DNA of 64,000 nucleotides from Beijerinckiaceae bacterium (GCA_024304885.1 JALJOM010000003.1:2390110-2454109), one strand, 5' to 3'. Positions 27,111 through 36,675 are shown, numbered from the stretch's first letter. Made by a program: numbers and translations. Notes: generated by a model from the letters alone, not told the origin.

Positions 27111-27324
27111 CCACAGCGCTTCATGCTGCCTCGCGAGGTGATGAGGTCCCGTGTGGATTTTGCGCCGCGAGGCATCTTGCCTGGCCGTCGGCCACTCCCA
27201 CGCGCCCGTTTCGCGAGCGGTCCGGCGACACGGGCTTGTGATCCCCTGTTGCGATAGGCACGGCCCCATGACGCCAGCGCGGTGGGTTTGATCCGGACCG
27301 GGTCACGACTGCGGCTCGGGATGC

Positions 27325-27660
27325 TCAGGCCGCCGCCGTCCGCACGGCATCGTCCGAGTAGAACGGCGAATTCATCCCTCTGCTCGCCTCCTCGACGATG
27401 TCGCCGTCGAAAAGCTTGACGGAGAGCGTGCCCCCGAGCTGCGCTGCGGCCGCGGCGAGATAGCCCGTCGCATAGGCTTTCGCGTTCTCGACCGAATCGA
27501 ACTCGTAGAAGCCACCGATCGACCTCGTCTCGAGGCCGCTGAGCCAGGTCTTGCTGACGAGGCCTTTCTCGAGCTTCATCGTCTTGTTGTACGCGGGCCA
27601 GTCGACCTCGGTGAACGGAATCGAGACCTGGATTTCGGCATAGAGATAGACCTTGCTCAT
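27325..27660 (-). CDS. YdhR-type putative monooxygenase
   Basis: 111 residues, one ferredoxin-like dimeric barrel: VYLYAEIQVSIPF, KGLVSKTWLSGLETRSIGGFYEF and a FDGDIVEEASRG end, matching the YdhR family (putative mono-oxygenase). Cytoplasmic, no signal peptide. Substrate unknown. Faces an AT-rich gap shared with the DUF938 gene. Confidence 0.82.
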   Translation of the reverse strand: MSKVYLYAEIQVSIPFTEVDWPAYNKTMKLEKGLVSKTWLSGLETRSIGGFYEFDSVENAKAYATGYLAAAAAQLGGTLSVKLFDGDIVEEASRGMNSPFYSDDAVRTAAA

Positions 27661-28110
27661 CGGGATGCTCCTTCTTCGAACCAGTGATGTGCCAAGCTCG
27701 CGCGCCGCGCCGCCCCTACGGTCGGGCGCAGCTCGTCGAGCGTTCGAGCACGCCGCGCATCATCGACCGATGCACGAAATCCCGGTCCGCTTCATTCCTG
27801 CGGCGACACTATACGCTTCAACGCGATCGAGCAATCACGATCGTGTTGTAAGTCGTGCCGGGTGGTCGTCACGATAACCGACACCTATAGGTGGATAATT
27901 GTTGTTGATCGAGCTGCCGTCTGTAGCGTCTTTTTTTCGGGCGCCTCGACACTTTGGCATTTTATGCCAGCACGACTTTGCCTATTGCGCTCCGGTCTGC
28001 GCGTGCTTACACGAGTGCTTACGCATGTGGTGGAAGTGGATAACCACGTAACCGGCAAGCTCTTCCCCGACGCCCGCTACACGGTGGAAGCGACACGAAG
28101 GAGATCAATA
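27661..28110. other. AT-rich divergent intergenic region
   Basis: No gene supported. More AT-rich than the rest of the window. Contains the perfect palindrome CACCTATAGGTG at 27882-27893 and a direct repeat GTGCTTAC at about 28003 and 28015. It should hold the promoters for ydhR-like and DUF938 genes. Confidence 0.5.
27882..27893. promoter_or_regulatory. 12-bp perfect palindrome, possible operator
   Basis: CACCTATAGGTG, with no spacer, in the AT-rich divergent gap about 220 bases before each gene start. May be a regulator site. A 12-bp palindrome alone is weak evidence. Confidence 0.3.
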
Positions 28111-28770
28111 ATGGCCGTCGAGATTCCTGCCGACCGTCCCCCGATCGATCCCTATCCGCTGAGCCCCTATGTCGCCTGGGCCGGCAAGCGAAACCGGGAC
28201 CCGATCCTCGACGTGTTCAAGGGCTTGTTCCCGCCGTCCGGAGACGTGCTCGAGCTCGCGAGCGGCAGCGGCGCGCACATCAATTATTTCGCGCCGCATT
28301 TCAAGGAGCACAGATTCCAACCGTCGGACTACGACACGCGGGTCTTCGACACGATCGTGACGAAGCGAGCCGAAGCCGGCAACGCCAATGTCGCCGATCC
28401 GGTGAGGATCGATCTCACCGATGCATCGACCTGGCCGGATGGCAAGGACAAGCTCTACGATGTGATCTTCGTCATCAACCTGTTCCAGGTCGCTCCCGTC
28501 TCCATCATCGACGGGATCGCGCAGGTCGCGGCGCGGGCCCTGAAGCCATCGGGCTTCCTGTCGATCTACGGGCCGTTCAAGGTCGAAGCGAAATACACGA
28601 CCGAATCGAACGCGGCGTTCGACCAGGAAATCCTCGCGGCGAAGGTCCCCGAATGGGGCCTGAAGGACGTTCGCGAGCTCGAGACGGCCGCAAATGCCCA
28701 CGGCATCCTTTTGAAGCAGAAGATCGACATGCCGGCGAACAACTTCGTCCTCGTCTTCGGCAAGCAATAG
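28111..28770 (+). CDS. DUF938 SAM-dependent methyltransferase-like protein
   Basis: 219 residues from ATG 28111 behind AAGGAGAT. DUF938 fold: AWAGKRNRDPIL start, SAM motif GDVLELASGSGAHINYFAPH, RFQPSDYDTRVF, then VIFVINLFQVAP and GFLSIYGPFK. The family is a Rossmann methyltransferase of unknown substrate. Stands alone. Confidence 0.87.
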   Translation: MAVEIPADRPPIDPYPLSPYVAWAGKRNRDPILDVFKGLFPPSGDVLELASGSGAHINYFAPHFKEHRFQPSDYDTRVFDTIVTKRAEAGNANVADPVRIDLTDASTWPDGKDKLYDVIFVINLFQVAPVSIIDGIAQVAARALKPSGFLSIYGPFKVEAKYTTESNAAFDQEILAAKVPEWGLKDVRELETAANAHGILLKQKIDMPANNFVLVFGKQ

Positions 28771-28827
28771 AGACCTCCACCCTCTTGCAATCGCCGCCCG
28801 AACGTTGTCCCGTCGCGCCGGAACCAT

Positions 28828-28875
28828 GAGCATTTTCCAGCGAAGTGACACCACTTCGCGTCGCGAAAATGCGAC
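28828..28875. repeat. Family A palindromic repeat
   Basis: GAGCATTTTCCAGCGAAGTG ... CACTTCGCGTCGCGAAAATGC: nested arms as in the other A copies. Between the DUF938 and SDR genes; the following TCTGCTGG text may be the worn remains of a B partner. Confidence 0.75.
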
Positions 28876-28938
28876 CGAGCAAGGAGCTGGAGCCGCTATC
28901 CGATTCTGCTGGATGGGAGGGCGCTCGAGGAGGGTGAC

Positions 28939-29667
28939 GTGGCGAATGGGACAGCATTGGTAGTCGGGGTCGGATCCGAGGCGGGGCTCGGTGCCGCTCT
29001 GGCGCGGCGCTTCGCGAAGGAGGGTTTCCGGGTGATCGTCGCCGGCCGAACGGCCGAGCGGCTCGCCGGGGTCGCCGGCTCCATTCGTGCGGCAGGCGGA
29101 ATCGCGGAGGCAAAGGTCGCCGACGTGTCGCGGGAGGACGACGTCGTGGCGCTGCTCGACCGCGCCGCCGAAGCCGAGGATCTCGAGGTCGTCGTCTACA
29201 ATGTCGGCAACAACCTCAGGGCACCGGCGCTCGAGACCACGGGCGCGGTCTTCGAGGACATGTGGCGGCAGAATGCGCTCGGTGGCTTCCTGGTCGGGCG
29301 CGAGGCCGTGCGGCGCATGCTGCCGAAGGGCCGGGGCACGATCCTCTTCACCGGAGCGACCGCCTCGCTGCGCGCCCGCCCGCCTTTCACGGCCTTCGCC
29401 GCGGCCAAGGCCGCCTTGCGCGCGGTCGCCCAAGGCCTCGCGCGCGAGTTCGGCCCGCAGGGACTCCATGTCGCGCATGTGATCGTCGACGGCGTCATCG
29501 ACGGGGCTTTCGCACGCGAGAGATTCGCCGACTTCGTGCGCGCCAAGGGCACCGACGGCTTGCTCGCGCCCGACGCCATAGCGGAAAGCTTTCTCGCCTT
29601 GCACGCGCAGCCGCGCAGCGCCTGGACCCACGAGCTGGATCTGAGGCCGTTCAAGGAGGCTTTCTGA
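28939..29667 (+). CDS. Short-chain dehydrogenase/reductase with Phe in place of catalytic Tyr
   Basis: 242 residues from GTG 28939. Cofactor loop VVGVGSEAGLGAALARRFAK, VYNVGNN, then FTGATASLRARPPFTAFAAAK. The classical YxxxK reads FAAAK, so the proton-donating Tyr is replaced while Lys and the preceding Ser-like T/S segment remain. The replacement seems fixed in a known clade of SDRs, so it is probably not a recent mutation; activity may be altered or absent. Confidence 0.85.
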   Translation: MANGTALVVGVGSEAGLGAALARRFAKEGFRVIVAGRTAERLAGVAGSIRAAGGIAEAKVADVSREDDVVALLDRAAEAEDLEVVVYNVGNNLRAPALETTGAVFEDMWRQNALGGFLVGREAVRRMLPKGRGTILFTGATASLRARPPFTAFAAAKAALRAVAQGLAREFGPQGLHVAHVIVDGVIDGAFARERFADFVRAKGTDGLLAPDAIAESFLALHAQPRSAWTHELDLRPFKEAF

Positions 29668-29771
29668 CCCGCAGCTGTCACGAGCTGCGACTTTCGTCCT
29701 GAATTGTTTCGCCGATTGCCGTCGGCCGCGCGACTCCGATTGCCTGCAGGCCCGAGCCTTGCTAGCAATGA

Positions 29772-30206
<435 letters not shown>

Positions 30207-30235
30207 GCCTTCCTCGAGATCCTCAGGAGCTTGTG

Positions 30236-31783
30236 ATGACCTTTGTCCCACCCGCGAGGATCGCCGCACGCGCGGCCGGCCTCGGACTTCTCCTCGCCGC
30301 GGCAACCGCGACCTGCGCCTTCGCCCAGGCCGATGCGCCGCCGACCCCGAAGGCCGGCGACACCGCTTGGTTGCTGGTCTCGAGCGCGCTCGTCCTCATG
30401 ATGTCGATCCCCGGCCTCGCCTTGTTCTACGGCGGGCTGGTGCGGACGAAGAACATGCTCTCCGTGCTGTCGCAGGTCTTCGCGATCGTGGCGCTCGTCT
30501 CGATCGTCTGGGTGACCTACGGCTATTCGATCACCTTCACCGAAGGTGACCACACGGCGCTGCCCTGGCTCGACGCCGGTCTCGCTTGGGCCGGGATTCC
30601 CGCCGGAGCCGAGCTGAACAATTTCATCGGCGGCTTCGATCGCCTCTTCCTCAAAGGCGTGACCCCGGCCTCGACGGCGGCGACCTTCTCCAACGGGGTC
30701 GTCGTGCCGGAATATGCTTATCTGGCGTTCCAGATGACCTTCGCGATCATCACGCCGGCCCTGATCGTCGGCGGCTTCGCCGAGCGCATCAAGTTCCCCG
30801 CGCTCCTCGTCTTCGTCCTGCTCTGGAGCACGCTGGTCTATTTCCCGATCGCGCATTGCGTCTGGTACTGGGCCGGTCCCGACGCGATCGCCGAAGCCGC
30901 GCGGGCGCTCCAGGCCGCACCCGACGAGACCGCCAAGGCAGAGGCACAGCAGGCCCTCGACGCGGTCATGGCGAACTCGGGCTTCCTGTTCAAGCTCGGG
31001 GCGCTCGATTTCGCCGGCGGAACAGTCGTTCACATCAATGCCGGCATCGCCGGGCTCGTCGGCGCTCTGATCATCGGCAAGAGGATCGGCTATCCCCGCG
31101 ACATCGAGCCGCCGCATTCGATCACCCTGTCGATGGTCGGCGCCGCGCTCCTCTGGGTCGGCTGGTTCGGCTTCAATGCCGGATCGAACCTCGAGGCGAA
31201 CGGGACGACGGCGCTCGCCTTCGTCAACACCTTCGTCGCAACCGCCGGGGCGACACTCGGCTGGCTCTTCGCGGAATGGGCCACGAAAGGTAAGCCATCG
31301 CTGCTCGGCATGATCTCCGGCGCCGTCGCGGGCCTCGTCGCGGTGACCCCGGCGTCCGGTTTCGCCGGCCCGATGGGATCGATCGTGCTCGGCCTCGTCG
31401 CCGGCGTCGTCTGCTACTTCTTCGTCACCGTCGTCAAAGGACTCTTCAAGTACGACGATTCCCTCGACGTCTTCGGCATACACGCCATCGGCGGCATCCT
31501 CGGCGCGATCGGCACCGGGATCCTGGTCAGTCCCGATTTCGGCGGCACCGGCCTCGTCGATTATGTCGCCAAGCCCGGCGAGGCCGCGGCGGGTGCTTAT
31601 GACATGATCGCGCAGGTCCTCGTCCAGACCAGGGCAGTTGTTTTCACTGTACTGTGGTCGGGGATCGGCTCCGCCATCCTCTATGGGCTCGTCCATCTCG
31701 TGATCGGGCTCCGGGTCAGCAAGGACGCCGAGCGCGAGGGTCTCGATATCACCTCGCACGGCGAGCGCGCCTACAACCCGTAA
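30236..31783 (+). CDS. amtB: Ammonium transporter AmtB
   Basis: 515 residues from ATG 30236 behind CAGGAGCTT. Signal peptide ending ATATCAFAQA, then eleven spans: GLALFYGGLVRTKNMLSVL, AFQMTFAIITPALIVGGFAER, DFAGGTVVHINAGIAGLVGA (pore His), GWFGFNAGSN, and DVFGIHAIGGILGAIGTG (second pore His). A loop of about 35 residues rich in Ala/Glu (after YWAGPDAIAE) makes it longer than AmtB of enterics. Ends ITSHGERAYN, the usual C-terminal gating region. Confidence 0.95.
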   Translation: MTFVPPARIAARAAGLGLLLAAATATCAFAQADAPPTPKAGDTAWLLVSSALVLMMSIPGLALFYGGLVRTKNMLSVLSQVFAIVALVSIVWVTYGYSITFTEGDHTALPWLDAGLAWAGIPAGAELNNFIGGFDRLFLKGVTPASTAATFSNGVVVPEYAYLAFQMTFAIITPALIVGGFAERIKFPALLVFVLLWSTLVYFPIAHCVWYWAGPDAIAEAARALQAAPDETAKAEAQQALDAVMANSGFLFKLGALDFAGGTVVHINAGIAGLVGALIIGKRIGYPRDIEPPHSITLSMVGAALLWVGWFGFNAGSNLEANGTTALAFVNTFVATAGATLGWLFAEWATKGKPSLLGMISGAVAGLVAVTPASGFAGPMGSIVLGLVAGVVCYFFVTVVKGLFKYDDSLDVFGIHAIGGILGAIGTGILVSPDFGGTGLVDYVAKPGEAAAGAYDMIAQVLVQTRAVVFTVLWSGIGSAILYGLVHLVIGLRVSKDAEREGLDITSHGERAYNP

Positions 31784-31838
31784 CCCCCGTAAATCGGGCG
31801 TCCGGCCTCGTGCCGGGCGCCGCGCGTCCGACCGGCCG

Positions 31839-31940
31839 GAGCAGTTTCCAGCGAACCGGATCGCGGTTCGAGTCGCGAAATTGCGATCAATCGAGGGTAT
31901 AGAGCCGGCTTCCGATCGAAGAGGATCGGAATCCGGCTCT
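31839..31940. repeat. Composite A+B palindromic repeat
   Basis: Family A (31839-31888, GAGCAGTTTCCAGCGAACCG ... CGGTTCGAGTCGCGAAATTGC) then family B (31899-31940, AGAGCCGGCTTCCGATC ... GATCGGAATCCGGCTCT). Reverse order to the copy at 3100. Ends 17 bases before pgi. Confidence 0.78.
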
Positions 31941-31957
31941 GAACCGAGAGGCCTCAC

Positions 31958-33598
31958 ATGGCTAGCGCGGACGTGGTAAAGGCTTTCCGCGCGCTCCGGG
32001 TGCATCGCGCTGACCTGGAGACACGCCGGATCGTGGACCTCTTCGCCGAGGACCCGCAGCGATTCGACCGGTTTTCCGTCGCGCTCGACGATATCCTGTT
32101 CGATTTTTCCAAGCACAGGGTGACCGGGACCACGCTGGCGCGTCTTTGCGATCTCGCGCGTGCGGCGGATGTCGAGGGGCGCCGCGCCGCGCTGCTCGGC
32201 GGCGAGCCCGTCAATGCCACCGAGCATCGTCCCGCCCTGCACATGGCGCTGCGCAACCTCTCCGGCACGCCGATGCTCGCGGAAGGCCGCGACGTCATGC
32301 CGGAGGTCCTCGCCGAACGGCGCAAGATGGAGGCCTTCGCGGAAGCCGTCCGCACCGGCGCGATTCGCTCGGCGAGCGGAGCCCCCTTCACCGACATCGT
32401 CAATTTCGGCATCGGCGGCTCGGATCTCGGCCCCGCCATGGCCGCGCGCGCGCTCGCGCCCTTCGTCGCCGAGCATCTGACCCTACATTTCGTCGCCAAT
32501 GTCGACGGCGCCGATCTCGGCGACACGCTGAAGCGCCTGCCGCTCGAAACGACGCTCTTCATCGTCTGCTCCAAGAGCTTCACGACGATCGAGACGATGA
32601 CGAACGCGCGGTCCGCGCGAGGGCTCGTCGCGGCGCGCCTCGGCGAAGCAGCGGTCGCCGAGAACTTCTGCGCGGTCTCGACGCAGCTCGACAAGATCGC
32701 GGCCTTCGGGATCGAGAGCGACCGCGTCTTCGGCTTCTGGGATTGGGTCGGCGGGCGCTACTCGGTCTGGTCCTCGATCGGTCTCTCGCTCTGTATCGGG
32801 ATCGGCGCGGAGAAATTCGAGAAGTTCCTGCTCGGCGGACAGGATATCGACCGGCATTTCGCCGAGGCCCCGCTCGAGCGCAATGTTCCCGTCTTGATGG
32901 CGCTGCTCGGCATCTGGTACCGCAACGTCTGGGGCTACGCGACCCACGCCGTCATTCCCTATGATCAGAGGATGCTGCGGTTTCCGGCCTATCTCCAGCA
33001 GCTCGAGATGGAATCGAACGGCAAGTCCGTCAGTGTCTCGGGGGGACCCGTCGAGGAGGCGACGGCGCCGGTCGTCTTCGGCGAGCCCGGCACCAATGGT
33101 CAGCACGCCTTCTTCCAGCTCTTGCATCAGGGCAGCGAGATCGTGCCGGTCGATTTCCTCGTCGCCGTGCAGCCCTCCGGGGCCGATCCGGAGCACCACC
33201 GCATCCTGTTCGCGAATTGCCTGGCGCAATCCCAAGCTCTCATGCAAGGGCGATCGCGGGAAGAGGTCGAAGCCCTGCTGACGGCTCGAGGATCGAGCGC
33301 TGCGCAGATCGAGGCTCTCGCGCCTCACATGGTTTTTGCCGGCAATCGGCCGTCGAGCACCTTTCTCTACAAGCGGCTGTCGCCGCGCGTGCTCGGGCAA
33401 TTGATCGCGCTCTACGAGCACAAGGTCTTCGTGCAAGGCGTGATCTGGGACATCGATTCCTTCGACCAATGGGGGGTCGAGCTCGGCAAGGAGCTCGCAA
33501 CGAGGCTCACGGCGCTCGTCTCGAATCCGGCTCTTGCCACCGAAGGCCTAGATTCCTCGACTGCCGGCCTGATCGCGGCGGCGCGCAAGCATCGTTAG
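31958..33598 (+). CDS. pgi: Glucose-6-phosphate isomerase
   Basis: 546 residues, full length. Interconverts glucose-6-P and fructose-6-P. Motifs: NFGIGGSDLGPAMAARAL, CSKSFTTIETMTNA, FWDWVGGRYSVWSSIG, GQHAFFQLLHQGSEIVP (catalytic His) and the C-terminal signature KVFVQGVIWDIDSFDQWGVE (catalytic Lys nearby). The TAG stop (33596-33598) is the first bases of a family B repeat. Confidence 0.97.
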   Translation: MASADVVKAFRALRVHRADLETRRIVDLFAEDPQRFDRFSVALDDILFDFSKHRVTGTTLARLCDLARAADVEGRRAALLGGEPVNATEHRPALHMALRNLSGTPMLAEGRDVMPEVLAERRKMEAFAEAVRTGAIRSASGAPFTDIVNFGIGGSDLGPAMAARALAPFVAEHLTLHFVANVDGADLGDTLKRLPLETTLFIVCSKSFTTIETMTNARSARGLVAARLGEAAVAENFCAVSTQLDKIAAFGIESDRVFGFWDWVGGRYSVWSSIGLSLCIGIGAEKFEKFLLGGQDIDRHFAEAPLERNVPVLMALLGIWYRNVWGYATHAVIPYDQRMLRFPAYLQQLEMESNGKSVSVSGGPVEEATAPVVFGEPGTNGQHAFFQLLHQGSEIVPVDFLVAVQPSGADPEHHRILFANCLAQSQALMQGRSREEVEALLTARGSSAAQIEALAPHMVFAGNRPSSTFLYKRLSPRVLGQLIALYEHKVFVQGVIWDIDSFDQWGVELGKELATRLTALVSNPALATEGLDSSTAGLIAAARKHR

Positions 33599-33730
33599 AG
33601 CGGTTTCGATCGATTCGAATCGGAATGCAGCTCTACATTTTTGTTTTGTCGTGATTTCGCATCGATGTCGAACTATCGAAACATCGAGATCGAAATGCGA
33701 ACCGGTTTCCGCTTCGCTGGAAACCGCTCC
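33596..33730. repeat. Composite B+A2 palindromic repeat
   Basis: Family B (33596-33636, worn: AGAGCGGTTTCGATCG ... ATCGGAATGCAGCTCT) then the long A2 form (33648-33730) with the ATCGATGTCGA/ACATCGAGATCGA inner palindrome. It supplies the pgi stop codon. Confidence 0.78.
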
Positions 33731-33782
33731 AAGGTGGAAAGCGGCGGGGGCTGCGTACCGGCTGCCACCCGCCACGGGTCGA

Positions 33783-34274
33783 TCACGGCTCCTTGGCGCC
33801 GTCGATATCGCCGAGATATTTCTGGCTGTAGAGCTGGACGCCGAGCTGCTTGATGCGTTCTTGCTGAGTCTCCAAGAAATCGATGTGCTTTTCCTCGGAG
33901 ATCAAGAAGTCGTCGTACATTTCCTTCGTCACGAGATCATGCACCGTGAGGCAATATTCCGCCGCCTCGATATAGAGGGCGCGTGCGGCATATTCCGCGG
34001 CCAGGTCGCAGGCGATGATCTCCTCGATCGTCTGGCCGATCCTCAAGGGATCGAGGACTTGCATGTTCGGAAATCCCTCGAGGAAGAGAATACGCTGCGT
34101 GACGCGATCGGCGTGCTGCATCTCCTCGATCGATTCCTCGCGCCATTTCTTGCCGAGGTCGTGAAACCCCCAGTTGTCCATGATTCGGAAATGGAGCCAA
34201 TATTGATTGATAGCCGTCAATTCGCTGCGCAGGCTGCGATTGAGATATTCGATGACCTTTTCGTCACCCCGCAT
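33783..34274 (-). CDS. bfr: Bacterioferritin
   Basis: 163 residues from ATG 34274 behind AGGAGAC. Ferritin four-helix bundle. Ligands seen: Glu18, Glu51, His54 (EEMQH) with the heme-axial Met52 in the same motif, then the second-half Glu (CDLAAEYAA) and SEEKHIDFLE. It oxidises and stores iron and binds heme between subunits. The bfd gene lies 300 bases upstream on the same strand. Confidence 0.96.
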   Translation of the reverse strand: MRGDEKVIEYLNRSLRSELTAINQYWLHFRIMDNWGFHDLGKKWREESIEEMQHADRVTQRILFLEGFPNMQVLDPLRIGQTIEEIIACDLAAEYAARALYIEAAEYCLTVHDLVTKEMYDDFLISEEKHIDFLETQQERIKQLGVQLYSQKYLGDIDGAKEP

Positions 34275-34454
34275 TGCTTGTCTCCTCTGGCTCGCGAATT
34301 TTGGACTGTTTTTAAGCAGAGCCAAAACGCATGGAATAACACTAGGCTATTTTAGCTAGGAGGAGCAAGCGAGAAGGCAAGGCCGAAGCCCCGAGATCAG
34401 GGTCGCGGCGACACCGTCGGAGCGCGGGCGGCTCGGAAAAGCCATGGAAGAGGG

Positions 34455-34574
34455 ACGCTGGAAAATGCTCTAGAGCGGTTTCCGATCCGGTTGAATCGGA
34501 AACCGGCTCTACATTCTTGTCTTGTCGCATTTTCGCGACGCGAAGTGGAGACCACTTCGCTGGAAAATGCTCTA
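34455..34574. repeat. Composite A-fragment+B+A palindromic repeat
   Basis: A short A tail (GCTGGAAAATGCTC to 34470), a well-preserved B (34471-34511) and a complete A (34526-34574, CGCATTTTCGCGACGCGAAG ... CCACTTCGCTGGAAAATGC). The last bases, CTA at 34572-34574, are the stop codon of bfd on the minus strand. Confidence 0.82.
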
Positions 34575-34811
34575 GGACAGGCAGCAGGAGCCGCCGCTCG
34601 CGTCGCACGCTCCGTCATAGGATGCGGAGCCGGATCCGCCGTTGCCCATGGCCTCGCTGATGATCGAGCTCACCGTCGCGAAGCAGCGGCCGCAGTTGGG
34701 GCGACAGCCGAGCGACTTGTAGACGCCGATCGGCGTGCGCGGGCTGGCCTCGCCGCCGAGTGTCGACCTGATATTCGTGTCAGTGATGAGGTTGCATGAA
34801 CATACGATCAT
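34572..34811 (-). CDS. bfd: Bacterioferritin-associated ferredoxin (Bfd-like)
   Basis: 79 residues from ATG 34811 (a longer start at 34826 is possible). BFD-like [2Fe-2S] domain: IVCSCNLITD and LGCRPNCGRCFATV provide the CxC ... C-x2-C ligands. The C-terminus adds Gly/Ser and three Cys (CDASGGSCC) beyond the usual domain. Bfd reduces the bacterioferritin core to release iron. Its promoter region contains an iron-control-element-like palindrome. Confidence 0.85.
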   Translation of the reverse strand: MIVCSCNLITDTNIRSTLGGEASPRTPIGVYKSLGCRPNCGRCFATVSSIISEAMGNGGSGSASYDGACDASGGSCCLS

Positions 34812-34898
34812 CGAGGCACCAAACAACGAGCCGGGTTACCCATGCACAATGTTGCTCTTAGCTCATCCCATGTCTGTCCGCAAGCGCATAGCCAAAGA

Positions 34899-34913
34899 TT
34901 AAAATCATTCAAA
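34899..34913. promoter_or_regulatory. Iron control element (Irr box)-like site upstream of bfd
   Basis: TTAAAATCATTCAAA sits 88 bases upstream of the bfd start. The rhizobial ICE consensus as I recall it is TTTAGAA-N3-TTCTAAA; extended by one base each side, this site matches 10 of 14 defined positions, including the TTC half and the N3 spacing. An irr gene is in the window. Binding is inference. Confidence 0.45.
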
Positions 34914-35135
34914 TCAGCGAAGAGCGATGTCGGTCCCATGTATTGCCGGTGAGTAAACTGTGCCTTAAAAGTAGACTCGACGCCGAGCACGCCGCGTCGG
35001 CACATCGCCTCCGCGTCGCGCCGGCCGCGTCGAAACTGGCGCTTGTCAAATAAGCAAGATCCAAGCCGAAACAAGGGCCGCCCCTGCGTCGGGCCTTGCC
35101 GCGGCGCGGATCCCGCCACCTCGGGATGCAATTCT

Positions 35136-36668
35136 ATGCCGAACCACCTTTTCCGAGCCGTGCGCGAGCGCACCCGAGGGCGCGACAGCCACGTCTTTCT
35201 GGAGACTCCTCCGGGGCGACGCTGGACCTATGCCGACATGATGGCCCATTCCGCACGAATTGCGGGCGCTCTCGTAGGTCTCGGGGTCGGGCCGGGCGAC
35301 CGTGTCGCGGTGCAGGTCGAGAAATCGCCGGAAGCCCTGATGCTCTATCTCGGGGCGGTTCGGGCCGGAGCGATCTTCCTTCCGCTCAACGCCGCCTATA
35401 CGGTCGCCGAGCTCGACTATTTCCTGACCGATGCGGAGCCGAGGATCGTCGTCTGCGACCCGTCACTGCGCGATGCTCTCTCGCCCGTGGCCGTGAAGGC
35501 CGGCGTGCGAGCGGTCGAGACTCTCGGCGCTGACGGCTCCGGCACGCTGATGGATCGCGCCGCCGCCTTCGGCGATCGCTTCGAGGATGTCGCCCGCGGG
35601 GCGAAGGATCTCGCCGCCATCCTTTATACGTCGGGCACGACCGGCCGCTCCAAGGGAGCGATGCTGTCGCACGGCAACCTCGTGTCGAATGCAGAGGTGC
35701 TCGTCGATTTCTGGCGGTTCTCGCGCGAGGACGTGCTCTTGCACGCGCTGCCGATCTATCACACCCACGGGCTCTTCGTGGCGGTGAACGTCATGCTCTT
35801 CTGCGGCGGGACGATCCTGTTCCTGCCGAGGTTCGACGCCGGCGAATGCCTCGCGGCCCTGCCCCGCGCGACGACGATGATGGGCGTGCCGACCTTCTAT
35901 ACGCGCCTCCTGCGCCATCCGGGCCTCACGCGCGAGGCGAGCGCACATATTCGCCTTTTCGTCTCGGGCTCGGCGCCCCTCTTGGCGGACACCCATCGGG
36001 AGTGGCGGGCACGGACCGGCCATGCGATCCTCGAGCGCTACGGCATGACCGAGACCAATATGATGACGTCCAACCCCTACGACGGGGACCGCATCGCCGG
36101 CACCGTCGGATTTCCCCTGCCCGGCATCTCGATCCGAATCGCCGATCCGGAGACGGGGCGCGTGCTCGGGCAAGACGAGATCGGGGTGATCGAGGTCGCG
36201 GGACCGAACGTCTTCGAAGGCTATTGGCGCAACCCGGAAAAGACCGCGGCCGAGTTCCGGCCCGACGGCTTTTTCGTCACCGGCGATCTCGGCAAGATCG
36301 ATGCGCGCGGCTATGTGCACATCATCGGCCGCGCCAAGGATCTGATCATCACGGGCGGCCTGAACGTCTATCCGAAGGAGGTCGAGACCGAGATCGACGC
36401 CCTGCCCGGCGTCGTCGAATGCGCGGTCGTCGGCGTACCCCACGCGGATTTCGGCGAGGCCGTCATCGCCGTCGTCGTGCCTGCAGCGGGGTCGAGCCTC
36501 GACGAGAACGCGGTGCTTGCCGCGCTCGAGACCCGGCTCGCCAAGTTCAAATGGCCGAAACGGGTGATCTTCGTCGCGGACCTGCCCCGCAACACCATGG
36601 GCAAGGTGCAGAAGAACATTCTGCGCGAGACCTACGAGGATCTCTTCGCGGGTCCGGCACGCAACTGA
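35136..36668 (+). CDS. matB: Malonyl-CoA synthetase (MatB-like)
   Basis: 510 residues from ATG 35136. Acyl-adenylate enzyme: P-loop LYTSGTTGRSKGAMLSHGN, MPIYHTHG-type LPIYHTHGLFVAVN, GMTETNMMTSNPYDGDRIAG followed by TVGFPLPGISIRI, FVTGDLGKIDARGYVHIIGR, and the catalytic Lys in LPRNTMGKVQK. The TSNPYDG-x-R-x-x-GTVGFPLPG run is characteristic of malonyl-CoA ligases, which activate malonate with CoA and ATP. No malonyl-CoA decarboxylase is adjacent. Ends 7 bases from the converging MFS gene. Confidence 0.85.
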   Translation: MPNHLFRAVRERTRGRDSHVFLETPPGRRWTYADMMAHSARIAGALVGLGVGPGDRVAVQVEKSPEALMLYLGAVRAGAIFLPLNAAYTVAELDYFLTDAEPRIVVCDPSLRDALSPVAVKAGVRAVETLGADGSGTLMDRAAAFGDRFEDVARGAKDLAAILYTSGTTGRSKGAMLSHGNLVSNAEVLVDFWRFSREDVLLHALPIYHTHGLFVAVNVMLFCGGTILFLPRFDAGECLAALPRATTMMGVPTFYTRLLRHPGLTREASAHIRLFVSGSAPLLADTHREWRARTGHAILERYGMTETNMMTSNPYDGDRIAGTVGFPLPGISIRIADPETGRVLGQDEIGVIEVAGPNVFEGYWRNPEKTAAEFRPDGFFVTGDLGKIDARGYVHIIGRAKDLIITGGLNVYPKEVETEIDALPGVVECAVVGVPHADFGEAVIAVVVPAAGSSLDENAVLAALETRLAKFKWPKRVIFVADLPRNTMGKVQKNILRETYEDLFAGPARN

Positions 36669-36675
36669 CCCTCCT

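Noticed and set aside
35043-35135. An upstream in-frame extension of matB
   Set aside because: The 31 extra residues are Arg/Gly/Pro-rich and unlike MatB N-termini; ATG 35136 gives the normal start MPNHLFRAV.
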